A program made the position numbers and the translations under genes. This document shows, in pieces, positions 33,971-45,813 of a stretch of DNA of 64,000 bases. Origin of the DNA: Aquilaria yunnanensis (Eukaryota; Streptophyta; Magnoliopsida; Malvales; Thymelaeaceae). How positions within the stretch are numbered: the stretch's first letter is position 1; each line of letters opens with the position of its first letter. The stretch is taken from NCBI GenBank assembly GCA_039654915.1, contig CM077593.1, forward strand, positions 42,750,501-42,814,500, written 5' to 3'. The notes beneath the pieces are model-generated. The model ran no database searches, had not been told where the DNA came from, and saw only the letters and a program-made list of their open reading frames with translations.

Positions 33971-35476
33971 ATCTGCGTTCTAGCAGTTGTAACCCAAGTG
34001 TAGGTTATCGCAAGTAATAAAATCTCAAGAGTCCAAGTGTCGAACCACAGGGAAGTGAATTAAGAAATAGAAATTACAAAAGCAAAGGAAGGTTTTTGTG
34101 AAAGATGTGAACAAGTGTTGATTAAAAATTCAAATTCAAATAAAATAGCTAAGGTTAGGGGATCCACTTTTAGTATATCGGTTATGATTAATTTTAGCGT
34201 ATCTTACCACTCAATTAGGATCCACACATAAAGGAGGTCCTAATCGGGGAATTTAGTTAGTATTAACTTTCATTGATCTTAAAACGCCAACGCTTGCTAA
34301 TCGGTTCAAGTATCCATCATGCCAATCTTTATCGACAATAACTCAAGATTCCAATATAGCCGGCAGAGTCATGTTCTACAGAGGGAATCAACCAGCTTTT
34401 GTGCCAATAATCTGACTATGATGAATCAAGACTCCTACTTAACAAGGAAGGAAGTTAAATAGATTAAGGAAGAAAATACTGTTAACATTGTGATCCATTC
34501 AAATCAATCATAACCTCCTTACCAAAAGCTTCACCCTTTCACCTTAGCAAAAGAAAGATTAGTTAGCCATGAAAAAAGTAAACAACATGTAGAAAGATGA
34601 AATGAACATGGATTAAAAGATCAAAAGAAAGAACAAGAACAAAAACGAGAAAACACTTGGACAGAGCTTCAGTATTGAAAACAAGAACAAGAACAAAGGA
34701 GAAAATCTAAAAATGATACAAGAACATGGAAATGGCCTAAGAAAATGGCCTCCTTCACCCTCCCCCCCCAAGGTGTCTTTTTATAGAGTTTTGGGGTGGG
34801 TAAAATGGTAAAATGTACGTAAATACAAATCAATAATGGCAGGCTGCAACTTATTTTAGTTTTTTGATCATTGTGTACATTAGATCAGCTCTTCCTCAAA
34901 GTACATAAGTTGTAGATCTCCTCTTTAGCTTCGAATTGATAGCTTGCTCATTCAAATCGGACATCCGTAGCTCAAGTTATGATTTTTCTACCGAAACTGC
35001 TTTTTAGCACACGAAATAATAAAAGGTCTCATCTATAATCAGATTTCGGCAATGAAAACAATCAAATTATCTCGTAGAATGAAGCAGAGTTCAAGATCTA
35101 TGTGTTGGCTTTCAAATGAATTTGAAATCACTCAGTTCCGACATCTACAGCTCCAGATATGATTTTCCTTGTGAAGGGCCGCTAAGTGATGATTTTACCT
35201 ACATTAAAAATAATTATTTAATATATATATATTTTTTAATATTAATAAACAGTAAACCACGTATGTACAGTAAATAAGTGTATGAATAGTGAAATACACG
35301 TATGAACAGTAAGTCGCTGAATTGTAACTTTGAATAGTAAAAATGCGTGTGAATAGTAAAAACATGTGAATAGTAACCTGGTGGAAAAAATGCTAAAAAT
35401 ATAGAAATTAATCATACTCAAATTGTATAATGATGATTTAAATCCTTAATAGCAATACACTTATGAGTATTCATCA
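33971..35476 (-). repeat. 5' LTR of element D (about 1506 bp)
   Basis: Pairs with 25535-26861; ends GAGTATTCATCA before the ACCCA duplication. It contains a segment of about 185 bp (35087-35270), with an AT-dinucleotide stretch, absent from the other LTR. Confidence 0.88.
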
Positions 35477-35642
35477 ACCCAATAAGGGTAGAGTCGCAGA
35501 GTCTCGACGTTTATACATTTCTACGACTAGAAAACTTGTTTCTACCTAGAGTTGTGTTTTTATTGCATTTCTAAACATCCTCCATCTCTAAATTCATAAA
35601 AACGTATGTTTCTACGACTTGAAACATGATTTTAATAACCAT

Positions 35643-35949
35643 ACAATATCAGTTTCAGTGGAGAAAAGCGTCCAAATGAGTTAGGAGAGTTGTGTGACAT
35701 TTCTATTATTTTACCATAACATGGTAACTTAATACTGAAGTGGGCTAGCAACATTGATTTTTGGAAAAAAATGTTTTCTTAGGTTGTCAAGCTCATTTTC
35801 CATAGGTACCAAAATACTTGAGCTTTTTATTGAGAATCACTCCTGCAAAATACTGCCTGTTTAGTGAAAAGAATAGGGCAACAAAATTTACAAAAGTAAA
35901 ATTATAAAAACATTATAGTTGTGAAAAGTTTATGGTGCATCAGTATATT
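35643..35949. other. Spacer without recognisable features
   Basis: About 300 bp of AT-rich sequence; no gene or repeat structure seen. Confidence 0.5.
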
Positions 35950-37160
35950 AGTATGGATGACAATTGGGTGAGTCAGGTTGGATTTGGGTCAGGTCATTCA
36001 GGTTCGGGTTTAGTTGAGTCTGTATCAATTTGAGTTTAAGTCGGGCTATTTAGGTTCAGGTTAATTTCAAATTGAGAAGATTTCAAGTTCGGGTTGGGTT
36101 CGGGTCAGTCTTATTTGGGTTTAAGTTTAATTCAAGTCGGTCAATTTCAGTTTTGGGTAACTTCAGGTCAGGTTATTTGGATTTCGGGTTAGATTTGGGT
36201 TGATATTCGGGTCTAATCGAGTTATTGGTACATAAGCTGGAATAACTGGATTAATTCAATTTTTAATTTAGATTTTTCTAAAATTTAAATTAAAGAAATT
36301 GCTTTTGATGCAAATATTAAGTTTAGAGACCCATGTTGCAATTTTTATGAGTGACTAAAATGAAAATTTCAAACTTTAGGTACCTCATAACAAAAAAATT
36401 ACTAGACATAAAAATTAATCTAAAAAATTTAATTTAACTAGATATAAATATATTAATATACAATTATTTTAATAAAAATATCTTATTCAAAACTTTGCAA
36501 ATTCTATTCTTGAAACTATAAACTCGGTCATTTTAGAACTTAAGAAATTGGTAGGATCAAATGCATTTAAATTATGTTATCGCTTTGAGTTACAACTTTT
36601 TAGGAATTTAGAATCATTATTTAGGGTAAAAATATGAATTAATTTAGTTTAGGTACTAATTTGGAGCCCTGGAGGTTATTTGAGGTCAATGTAGGCGAAA
36701 TGGAAGAGTTTGGGTGTGAATTGAAGATTTTTAGAAAGTTCTAGACAAAATTGAAAATTTTAGGGTGAATTTGTCAACTTTAGAGAATTTGAAGTAAATC
36801 TAGCAATTTTTAAGGCAAAATTTAATGATCTCATAAAATCATAAGTTAATTCAACAAATCCTAAAAATCGAGTCTTGTCAGGTTTAGACTCAAGTCTTTT
36901 CAAGTTTGGGTCAGGTCAGTCTTAAGTTTTGATCATTTCGGGTTCAGGCCAATTCGGGTCCAGTCCAATTTGGGTTTGGGTATTTTGGGTTTGGGTTATT
37001 GGACTTTTTTGAGTTTCACTTCAATTGGGTTCGGGTTTGGGTTCATGTCAGGTTGGATACAACTGAGTTCGGTTCATTGACTTTTCTGGTCAAATCGAGT
37101 CAAGTCGGGTTTGGGTTCAGGTTTTCAAGTCATGTCAAAATTTGCCACCCCTATTCATCA
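35950..37160. repeat. GGGTY-rich repeat element
   Basis: Two blocks (35955-36240 and 36860-37150) consist of degenerate GGGTTYGGGT, GGGTCAGGTC and TCRAGTCGG units in the same orientation, with AT-rich sequence between. The ends GGATGACAATT and (inverted) GGGTGGCAAATT could be short terminal inverted repeats. Probably a non-autonomous transposon of a type common in plants; the class is not settled. Confidence 0.45.
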
Positions 37161-37954
37161 AGGTGAAAAATTATTTTAAGATGATTATTAGTAATTATTT
37201 TTAAATAGCATGATTAATTTTAAAAAATTAATTAGTTTTATTTATTTTTATCTTTTAAAATTGGTAAGAAAAAATTCAAAAAAATGTAATTCAACTGATT
37301 TTAACTAAGTAAAATATTAACTTCCAATTTAAATTCGTGCAGAAAAAAAAAAGTATAATTCAAAGTAAAGTAATTCCTCTTTTTTTTTTAATCGTAATTA
37401 CTCGTTATGGTTATTACGATTTATAGGTTGAATAAGTCGAAAGAATATTTTACGCAGATGAAACTCTGCAATCTATCTCTCTATTTTGGGTGAGCTCGGG
37501 GGAATCATTTAATCAAAATGAACACACACCACGGTTTTGCCGGACAGCCATTGATCGGTCCCATTGATTTCTTCTTTTAAAAGAAAAAGAAAAATTCTAG
37601 GTAAGGTTGGAAGGGAGGTAGCGTTTGATGCGGAAATCATTTTTCATTTTTTTTTTTTCAAATTTTCATTAATTAAAAATTTAAATAAATAAGTTATCTT
37701 AAGGAGTAGAAATCTTTAATTTTTTTAAAATTTTGAAAAACTCATTTAATTAAGTAAAAACATCTGGAGTAAGGCACGTGATCCCCATAAAGGTTGGTTT
37801 TCCACTCCCGACTAATGTACAAAATATTCGTACACATGTAAATGGGAAATTTTATGATGCTTGCACTGCCTAAGGGCAGAGTCGAAGGGGCCAGCACAGC
37901 AGAGCCCGGGCCCTGAAAATAATATAATATCTGTAATATTTGGAAAAGAAAACA
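37161..37954. other. AT-rich spacer
   Basis: Contains A/T-rich runs and no supported gene. The stretch at 37860-37920 is GC-richer but shows no longer frame with features. Confidence 0.5.
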
Positions 37955-38431
37955 GAGAAAAGGTCAAAATGAGTCATATAACTTTGGCAACTTTTCTATT
38001 TTACTCCTATAACTATACAAGTTTCTATTTGAGTCCTATATGTTCAAAAAAGTTAGCAATGTTAGTCCTATGTTGGACAAGGCTGATAGAAAATCTTATA
38101 TAGCACTTGACGCCGTTAATGTTTACTTAGTTGGCACATACAGGTGGACTTAATTGCAAAAAATAAAAGTTTCATGAAAATGTTTCACAAACATAAAATC
38201 ATTAGTGCTTGAGGCATGGTTAGAGACAAAATCACATTTTTCTCTTCCCATTCCTCCTTCAATGTGAAGAATAGGGGTTCACATGAATTTGTCTTAGTCC
38301 ATGGCTTTTTTGGTTTCTTACTAAATTCATCCTTTTTGTTCCATTCTTCACTTACAACAATTGTTTTCATCGAGGCTTTAAAATAAAATAATCAAGTTTT
38401 CAAAATCCGTAGGAATGTTTCTAGATCTCCT

Positions 38432-38757
38432 CAGCTATGCAAAAATGGCAACTATTTTGTCTGCTCTCTTGACTAGTGCAGCCAAGATTACGAGAGAATC
38501 TATGAATAACTCCTCTCTTTCCCAGTCTTTCAACCAATCTAGTAGCAATGCCACCAACCCAAATGCAAGTACACGACACTGATTTCCTAGATCCGATAAA
38601 AGCCTAAAACTTGCTACAAGTGCATTCTTTTTACACGCGTTCCTACTCTTGATCAAATCTACTAGAGTTGGAATTGTCACCAGATTCTGACCTATCTTTG
38701 CTTTATACTTCTCAATAGAAGCAAGTAAAAGATGGCTCTGGCTGCGTGCCATTTCTC
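38432..38757 (-). pseudogene. Fragment of a U-box/armadillo-repeat E3 ubiquitin ligase gene
   Basis: 105 codons with LVTIPTLVDLIKSRNACKKN, ALVASFRLLSDLGNQCRVLA and ELFIDSLVILAALVKRADK. The spacing and motifs match the armadillo repeats of plant PUB proteins such as the PUB18/19 group (VPALVDLI, KKNALVALF, RVLAAG, LITDSLAVLA). Only part of the repeat domain is present; the U-box is not seen. It lies inside a long-TIR element, which fits capture of a host gene fragment by a Mutator-like transposon. Confidence 0.65.
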
Positions 38758-38803
38758 CTAAGCTTTGAGCCTATTTTTCAGAACATTTATGATCAATTCC
38801 AAG

Positions 38804-39543
38804 CAAGGTGTTAAATATCATTACTGCTAGGTATACCGTATCCAAAATTTTTAAGTTATACTACGCCGCATAATGTTATCGTTTTTACAAAAAAAAAAAT
38901 AAATTTTAGAATATTATTTTAAGATGACATAAATTCAATTATTTTTTTTACATATTTTATATGTATTCTAATTTTTCTCATCATAATTTGTTAAATATAA
39001 ATAAAGTATATTTGATAGAAAATATTTTTTTAATACAAAAAATAGAAAAAATGTTATATATATAGAGCAAAATAAATAATACTAAAAAAGAAACAAATTT
39101 ATTGATATAAAAGAAAAGAATAATACTTTAATAATAACAATAAGTTTTCTAATACCACATTGAAATCATAGGTGGCTCAAAGTAAAAATTAAATTTTTAT
39201 GTTAACCAAGAAAAGTAACAAAAAGAATAAAAGTAAATATTTATTTTATGATATGTGTATTAATTGTATTTTAATATTTTATATATTTATGATATTTTGA
39301 TGTAAAATGACAAAAAAAAATATCTCGAACGCAATCACAGAAAATAAAATACCGCAGTACGTACCTCGCGGTATTTGCAGTATACTGCTGTTTTCGAACA
39401 AAATATACAGAAAAAGTGAGCAATATCCAAAATACTGTGAAATACCATTATATACCATGCGATAAAATGACAAAATGTGAAAATATTTATATTATGTACC
39501 ACTTACCCATTGTTCGCGGTGTACTACAGTATTTAACTCCATG
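38804..39543. mobile_element. Short non-autonomous hAT element (740 bp)
   Basis: Flanked by a perfect 8-bp duplication ATTCCAAG (38796-38803 and 39544-39551). Ends are CAAGGTGTTAAATA and, inverted, CATGGAGTTAAATA. Non-coding; it contains scattered GTACC/GGTAT motifs near both ends. Its left half is clearly related to 52249-52477 plus 54455-54600, showing both derive from one hAT family. Confidence 0.85.
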
Positions 39544-40046
39544 ATTCCAAGCCCCCATTTTCCATCATCATAGTTTTGCTCTTCGGGTGTTTTGACAGAT
39601 TCAGGAGACTAGCACTGGCACTTTCTTAAGTGGATGTTTTCTCTGACAATAGCAGAGTCAGCAAATAAGGGATCGGTTCAGCTTCCACTTCCTACCTCAA
39701 GCATCCAAGAAGTATTCTGATTCTTGTGGCTAGATTTAGTTGGAATCACACTATGTTTTGGAGAAGGAGCAATGATTGACACTGGTGAAAGTAGAAGAGG
39801 AAAGACTAAATTTGGGTTGAGAGTGAAAATGAGAGTTTTTTATGAACTCGTTGGACTTAATTAATAAGTTATAAAAGTTAAATGACTAATTTTAACCTTT
39901 TCTCCTATTTTTAACATTTGTTACTTGTCATGTAGGATTTCCGTTAAGGCCATTAACAATATGACTAATGTTATCAAACTCAAATAGAAACTCGTGTAGT
40001 TATAGGACTAAAATATAAGTTATATGACTCACTTTGACCTTTTCTC

Positions 40047-40618
40047 AAAAATAAAAAGTGAAGATAAAAGTATTCCAGCTATTTCTAAAAATTAAATGTC
40101 AGTTCATTTTAACCTAAGACAACTGGCTTATTTTTAATTTTAATTTTTTTTACCAAAAATCAATTTCATTTGAAAGTCAATATTATATAGATGAAATAAC
40201 CTATTTGAAAGTAAATTTTCATGATATTTTTAAATTTTTATGAATTTTTCTTTTTAGTGCCTTAAACTAGATAAATTCATAAAAATTTAATAAGATTTCA
40301 AAAGTTGTATTTTCAATAGATTATTGCAGCTACATAATATTAAATTTTAATTAAAATTAATTTTATATAAAAAATGTAATAATAAAAATAAGTCATTTTA
40401 AAGTTAATTAACTTAAATTAATACTAAGTGGGTGTAACTTTTTTTAAATTATAATTTAGAAAAATATATGTTTTCAACATGGGTCTACCCAGCCAATGCC
40501 TAAGCTCATGTATAGGTGTCATGCCACCAACCAGAACTTATTACCCTAGTCAGGATGTGACAAATTTCATAAGAGGAACTAAATAGGCAATAAATAGAAA
40601 AAAAAAAGTGAAAAAATT
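40047..40618. other. AT-rich spacer
   Basis: No gene or clear repeat; A/T-rich throughout. Confidence 0.5.
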
Positions 40619-40853
40619 AAGGCCTAATCACCCCTAGAGCCCCTTAACTTGCTTGACTCGAACGAGTCAGTCCCTTAACTGTAAATCAGCATGAGTTAGT
40701 CCTCCAACTTGGAAAAGTAGCACAATTTAGTCCAACTACTAACTGTTAAGCATCATGGAACATGGAAAAATGGCTTTACATAAGGATCAAAATGCATTTA
40801 CTCACTTGTTTGGCTGGCTCGAAAGGTAGTAAAAATTGAAGCCAGGGTTTGAG

Positions 40854-43800
40854 CATAGTTACCAGATTCGGATGCGGTGCGTCCGTACTCCGTTTCCGGC
40901 CCGTCGTACCAAATCATGGTACATTTCCATATCAATTCGCATAAATCAACGAATCAAGTGAACTCGACTAGTCTTGAGTCACAGTGGGTAAGGTTGCAGA
41001 CAAAGAATAGCGACGTTGCCGGATGTTGATGCACTGGGCTGCTGGCTTTGGAGAGAAGAGGAAGATAGGAAATTGGGGGGGCTGCGGTGTGAGATTCGAG
41101 TAACTACTGACTACGTGTAAAGAAAAAAGTAAAACAAAGAATATTAAAATATTAAACTTATTTATTACTATTATTTACTTAATAAAGTTGTAGTCTGCTA
41201 CCTACCCTATAATTTCTACTTGTCTTGGACTGCTTTTGCTCCTTGCCTTTACCACTTTTCATGCTACTTTCTTATTAAAGCTTTGACTTTGACCAAAGTG
41301 AAACAAAAAAATTCACCGCAAACCCTTTCTTTGTGTTGCTTTAAAGTTTAACTTTAACCCTACTACGAACAAAATAAGCTATAAAAGCTAAAACCTACGC
41401 CCTAAAACATGTCGGCTGCTGTTGCCTACTTTTATTCTAGAGGCTTAAAGCGTGCGAGTTATTTACAGAAGCACAGAGCACAAAAATTCAACAATGGCGT
41501 TTGGCAAACATAAATATGTTGAAGAGATTCATCTAGAGTCACAAAATTTAGCTACAGAAACAGAATCAAGTGGTGATGAAGATGTACAGGAGGTGGAAAT
41601 TATTGAAGAACATCAATCTTAATCATCAAATAGTAAGCCTTCTGGAAAACCAACAACTCCAGATGTCAAGCAAAAGCCGTTACTACAAAAAGTTACTTTT
41701 CATGAAGCAGGTTCTCAAGCTGGAAAAAATACTTGGGGCTTAAAATTTTGGTCGTGCAATCATTGCAAAAAACAATTCAAGAGTTCATATACTATAATCC
41801 ACTATCATTTTTATGGTGCTGCTGCAGGCAAAAAAGCAAAAATTGCACGTTGTAACGTGTTAATAAGAAACAGGGAAGCATATGAGAAATTGAGAAGAAT
41901 AGTGGTTGAAGTTGAGAAATCAAGTGCTTCTTCATCGTTGAGAAATTCTGTTCTTACAAAGACCAATCCACAAAGTTGGAAAATTGAGGACTCTTTTCAC
42001 ATGATGGAGCGAGATGCTGTTGATTTGAAAATAATCCGAGCATTATGTGCTAACAGAATTTTGTTTAATGTGTTACGAAATCCCAAATTTCATGAGATGG
42101 TTTCTGCAATAAAGAAAGCTCCTAAAGATTATAAAGCACCATCTTTCGAGAGAGCAACTTTGCTTAATGAGTGCAAAAGAAGTGTTGAGAAAGATTTATA
42201 TCCTGTTATGGACACTTGGCATACACAAGGTGTTTAAATTGTGTCAGACGGATGGTCTAACTACAAGAATGAAGCATTGATCAATGTTCTAGCAGTTAAT
42301 AGTTGTGGAGCAATGTTCTTATATGCTGATAATTTTTCAAGGATTGAGAAAACGGGCATGGAAATTGCAGATTATTTATTGAAAGCCATTGAAGAAGTTG
42401 GGCCTTCTAATGTTCTTCAAGTTGTGACTGATAATGCTGCTAATTGCAAACTTGCTGGTAAAGAGATTGAAACGGTACATAAGCATATTTTTGGTCCCCA
42501 TGTGTTGTTCATACTTTGAATCTCATCTTCAAGGATTTTGCTAGAACATTTAATTGGGTGAGGGATACGTATAGAAAGGGAAAAGAAATTGTAAAATATT
42601 TCTTGAATCATTTGCATGCTTTAGCTATGTTCAGAAGTCAATCAAAGTTGGAGTTATTGAAAGTGGCTAAAACAAGATTTGCTTCTCATTACATATTGTT
42701 GAAGAGACTTATTGATTGCCGAGAAGCCTTAGCCACTACTATTGTTACTAATGCATGAAGGGATTGGGTGAACAAAGGAGATGACCGCATGAAAATTATG
42801 GGTATGTTGGTTGTTGATACTATTGATGACAATAATTTCTGGGAAGAAGTTGAGAATATTGTTTGCATCACTAAACCCATTTATTTATTGATAAAATTTT
42901 CGGATGGAGAGGGAGCCAAAATGGGTGAAATTTATGAAAGAATGGACAATATACTTGGTGAATTAAATGAGATAATACAAAATAACAACTATGTCTTAAT
43001 ATTTATTTTTTTGTACTTATTTTAGTAGTTACTTATTTTTTAATTATTTTTTTGCACTCTACAATAAACCCTCAATTTGACTTATTTTTTATTTATTACT
43101 ATTATTTAATTACTTTTTAGTTTATTGTCTATTAGTTACTATTATGTAATTTTTTTGGTTGTTGCATACTTGCGTTTACGTTTTTGTTTGATGTTTGTCC
43201 GTTTCTATTATTTAATGTCTTTGTGTGTTGCATTTATTTTTTTATTTAATGTGTCTTATAATTTTTTTTATAATCAATTTTTTATGAACTCAATTTTTAT
43301 AATCAATTTTTTTTCTTAAAATTTATAAAATCAACAAAATTATGTTTTTATATTGATAGGCATGAAGATTGTACTTCTGAGATGGAAGAAATTGTGTTGG
43401 AAAGATGGACCAAAATGAATTGGAAGATTCATTGCCTTGGTTTTGCACTTACACCAAGATTTTATGATCACGAATATTTTACAACACTTGCACCGGGAGG
43501 CATGACTAGGAAGGCTCCAGATAAAGACAAAGAAGTGGTGAAGGGAGTCTATGAAGCATTTGATAAAATTTCAGAGAACGCCAAAGAGGCAAAATTGTTA
43601 CGAGAACAATTCGCAACTTTTCATATGCGCAAAGGGCTTTTTTCTATGTTGGCTGCTCAAACTGATGCTGTAACAATGGATTCTATTGATTGGTGGGCTT
43701 CCTATGGATCAGAAACACTAGAGTTGGCTGAAGTAGCCAAGAAAGTACTATCTCAACCAATTGCTAGTTCATCTGCTGAGAGAAATTTGAGTACATACTC

Positions 43801-44543
43801 TTTCATTCACAATATCAAGAGAAATTGTTTGAATTCTAGTAGAGCTTATAAATTGGTGTTCATTCACTCAAACATTCGTTTGCTATCCCACTTTACTGAA
43901 AGTTATAAGAATGGACCCTATAAAAAGTGAGATGTTGATCTTGAGGAGACTTATGTTGATGACTCTACTGTTAGACTACAAGAGATGAAATGGAATTTAT
44001 TGGATGACAATGATGTAGCCAAGTCAAATAAGTCTGTGCGCAATGAGAAGTTGCAGGATGACCCAATATTGAAGTCATATCATAGTGCTCCAAAATTCAC
44101 CCCAAGTGTTGGAACAAGCTCTAGCAAGTCTTAAGGTCGGCGTTTTTCATTACAACAAACAAGTATTTCTTATTTTACTACTAGCAAGACTTCTCAAAGA
44201 AGTGAGAAGGATTGAAATATAGAGATTTTTTTTTTTGGATTTTAAGAATGTTGATGCATTTTTTTTTAAGTTTGATGTTTTAGTTGTTTGAATATTCAAG
44301 TATTTTTTTTGTTTGCTAATAATAAAAATTTTATATATTCTATAAACTATATTATATATATATATAGATATATATGCATGCACATACACGAATCCTACGT
44401 ATTCTATTAGCGAATTACGTACCCAAATATTGTACCGAAGCACACTACCTTCACGTACCGCATACTATACAAGCCAACGTACTACGTACCCGTACCCGTA
44501 GCCGTACCGCAAATTTTATCATATCGCATATCAGGTAACTATG
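40854..44543 (+). mobile_element. Complete hAT transposon (3690 bp), inactive
   Basis: Perfect 8-bp target duplication GGTTTGAG (40846-40853 and 44544-44551). Terminal inverted repeats are CATAGTTACC at both ends, followed by degenerate CGTACC-rich subterminal regions. The plus strand encodes a hAT transposase from 41494 to 44134, now interrupted. Confidence 0.95.
41494..44134 (+). pseudogene. hAT transposase with BED zinc finger
   Basis: Start chosen at ATG 41494. Order: acidic N-terminus; BED-type zinc finger (FWSCNHCKKQFKSSYT, then HYHF) at about 41750-41815; catalytic region with SDGWSNYKNEALINVLAV (first Asp) and VVTDNAANCKLAGKEI (second Asp); LNLIFKDFART and KTRFASHYILLKRL; and the C-terminal dimerisation domain (DSIDWWASYG, LSQPIASSSAERNLSTYSFI). 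Stops: TAA 41620-41622, TAA 42235-42237, TGA 42756-42758, TGA 43928-43930; one frameshift near 42490-42510. A T-rich stretch at about 42990-43361 ending TTGATAG is probably an intron. It would cut and paste elements with CATAGTTACC ends. Confidence 0.92.
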
Positions 44544-44569
44544 GGTTTGAGAATCCCAAATTGGCAGAG

Positions 44570-44647
44570 GTAGAGCTTACTGGTGAAGTCATCGGCGATG
44601 CTGAGAACGTAGAGCTTCCTGGTGAAATTGCCGGCAATGCTGACCAA
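44570..44647 (+). repeat. Two 39-bp tandem units in a coding-like fragment
   Basis: GTAGAGCTTMCTGGTGAAR starts at 44570 and 44609. The open frame gives two 13-residue units (VELTGEVIGDAEN and VELPGEIAGNADQ), then EIVCLHAYYV and a stop. It lies just right of the hAT target site within element F. It may be the end of a captured host exon; the parent gene is not recognised. Confidence 0.6.
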
Positions 44648-45595
44648 GAAATCGTTTGTCTCCATGCTTATTATGTATAAAGTTTCGCTTATTGTATGTC
44701 TCTGTCTTCTGGTCTCCCTCTCCCAGACATGCTTTTAATTTTGTCTGGTAATTCTTGTCGTTTTACAATTCTTTCCATAGAGGTATTACTGACTGTAAAA
44801 AAATCGGTAGGAAAGAGGGGGTTTAATTACATTTTTCTATGTTTTTAGAAATAATATAATGGATATGCTTCTTTTGACGCATCCCTAAATGGTAAACTTA
44901 TATAATTAATCAATTCTTTATTTTGAAGTATGCTTTGAAACCTGTTATAGAAAAAAAAATGTTTAAAATATGCTATCTGTATCCTTTGCCTTAAATGATA
45001 ATCATAACTTCCATTTTAATAAATAGAATAAAAATACCTCATGTGAAAGAGAAAAAATAATTGCAAAAGTTCCAAATTATTTTGTATGATCTTTCCTCCA
45101 AATAATTGCAAATATCCAAAATACCTCGTGTCATTGAAATTTTTAGGAGTTGTCGGCAATGCTTTCTGTTTGTTTTTTAACCGTGAAAACGACATATTTT
45201 TAACTTGAAAACGACATATGGAGAACTACTTAAGAAATTGTAAATGTATTAAAGGAAATGTAGACGGAAATCACATTTATAATTCTTTTGTCAGACTTTC
45301 CTCTTTCATATTTTTCAAACATGCATAATTAAAAAGACACATTATTTCCGTTCTATTGCAAAAAAAAAAGAAGGAAAGAAAAAAGAAAGAGTTAGACCGA
45401 GGGTAAAAGTTCTCATTTGTCCCTGCATCATCGATCAGAATAGAGGCCAGACGGCGTCCCCACAAATGCCATCATGTGTAGCTCCTTCGTCACCCTAAGG
45501 ACCGACTTATCATGAGTTACTAAGTTGGAGGACTAACTAATGTTAAGTTAAAATTAAGTCAGTCCAGTTAAGGGACTCCAGGGTAATTAGGTCAA

Positions 45596-45813
45596 AGGTT
45601 AACAAAAAAATACTTTCACCCATAGAAAAAAGGGTGGATATGAATAAAAAATAATTTTTTTGTGACAAGATATACACAAAAATTCACGAGACTTCAAAAA
45701 ATTAATAAATATTGTAATGACAAAGTGAAAAATAGCATACGGTATGATTTCTTATCTTGTATATGTTATAGTTTTGAACAAAAAAATTATACTTGAAATA
45801 TTAGAGGAGTAGA
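45596..45813. other. Short spacer
   Basis: AT-rich, no recognisable feature. Confidence 0.4.

Larger units (their letters stand above)
25535..35476 (-). mobile_element. Element D: RT-less Athila-like retrotransposon with extra ORFs
   Basis: Bounded by a perfect 5-bp target duplication ACCCA (25530-25534 and 35477-35481). Order in the sense strand (right to left): LTR 35476-33971, primer site, leader with four hairpin motifs, gag, protease, a remnant of RNase H fused just after protease, integrase zinc finger, a cysteine-rich ORF, a LOG-like ORF, an Athila-type 3' block with polypurine tract, and LTR 26861-25535. Nearly all of RT and RNase H and the integrase core are missing. Depending on partner proteins it may once have moved as a non-autonomous element. 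Confidence 0.85.
24994..35642. mobile_element. Element E: short hAT-like element split by Athila-like element D
   Basis: The left piece (24994-25534) starts GCAAGGTTGTCAAAAAT. The right piece (35482-35642) ends ATTTTAATAACCAT, roughly the inverted counterpart. Both have subterminal GTAGAGTCGTA-like motifs in opposite orientation. Flanks TCAATATC (24986-24993) and ACAATATC (35643-35650) look like an 8-bp target duplication with one mismatch, as for hAT. Without D the element is about 700 bp and non-coding. Confidence 0.45.
37955..40046. mobile_element. Pack-MULE-like element carrying a U-box/ARM gene fragment
   Basis: Terminal inverted repeats: GAGAAAAGGTCAAAATGAGT at 37955 is matched inverted at 40046 (GAGAAAAGGTCAAAGTGAGT on the minus strand). 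Similarity continues over at least 110 bp (CCTATAACTA, GTTTCTATTTGAGT). The start GAGAAAA is common in Mutator-like elements. No convincing 9-bp target duplication is seen. The interior holds a host gene fragment (38432-38757) and a hAT-type insertion (38804-39543). Confidence 0.65.
40619..45595. mobile_element. Element F: TIR transposon with captured fragment, split by a hAT element
   Basis: About 100-bp inverted repeats at 40621-40720 and about 45500-45593: both (one inverted) contain CCTAATYACCC, AGYCCCTTAACT and GTTAGTCCTCCAACTT. Without the hAT element at 40854-44543 it is about 1.3 kb. The interior includes a short coding-like fragment with two 39-bp repeats at 44570-44647. The superfamily is unclear; Mutator-like is plausible from long TIRs and a possible captured exon. 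Confidence 0.6.
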
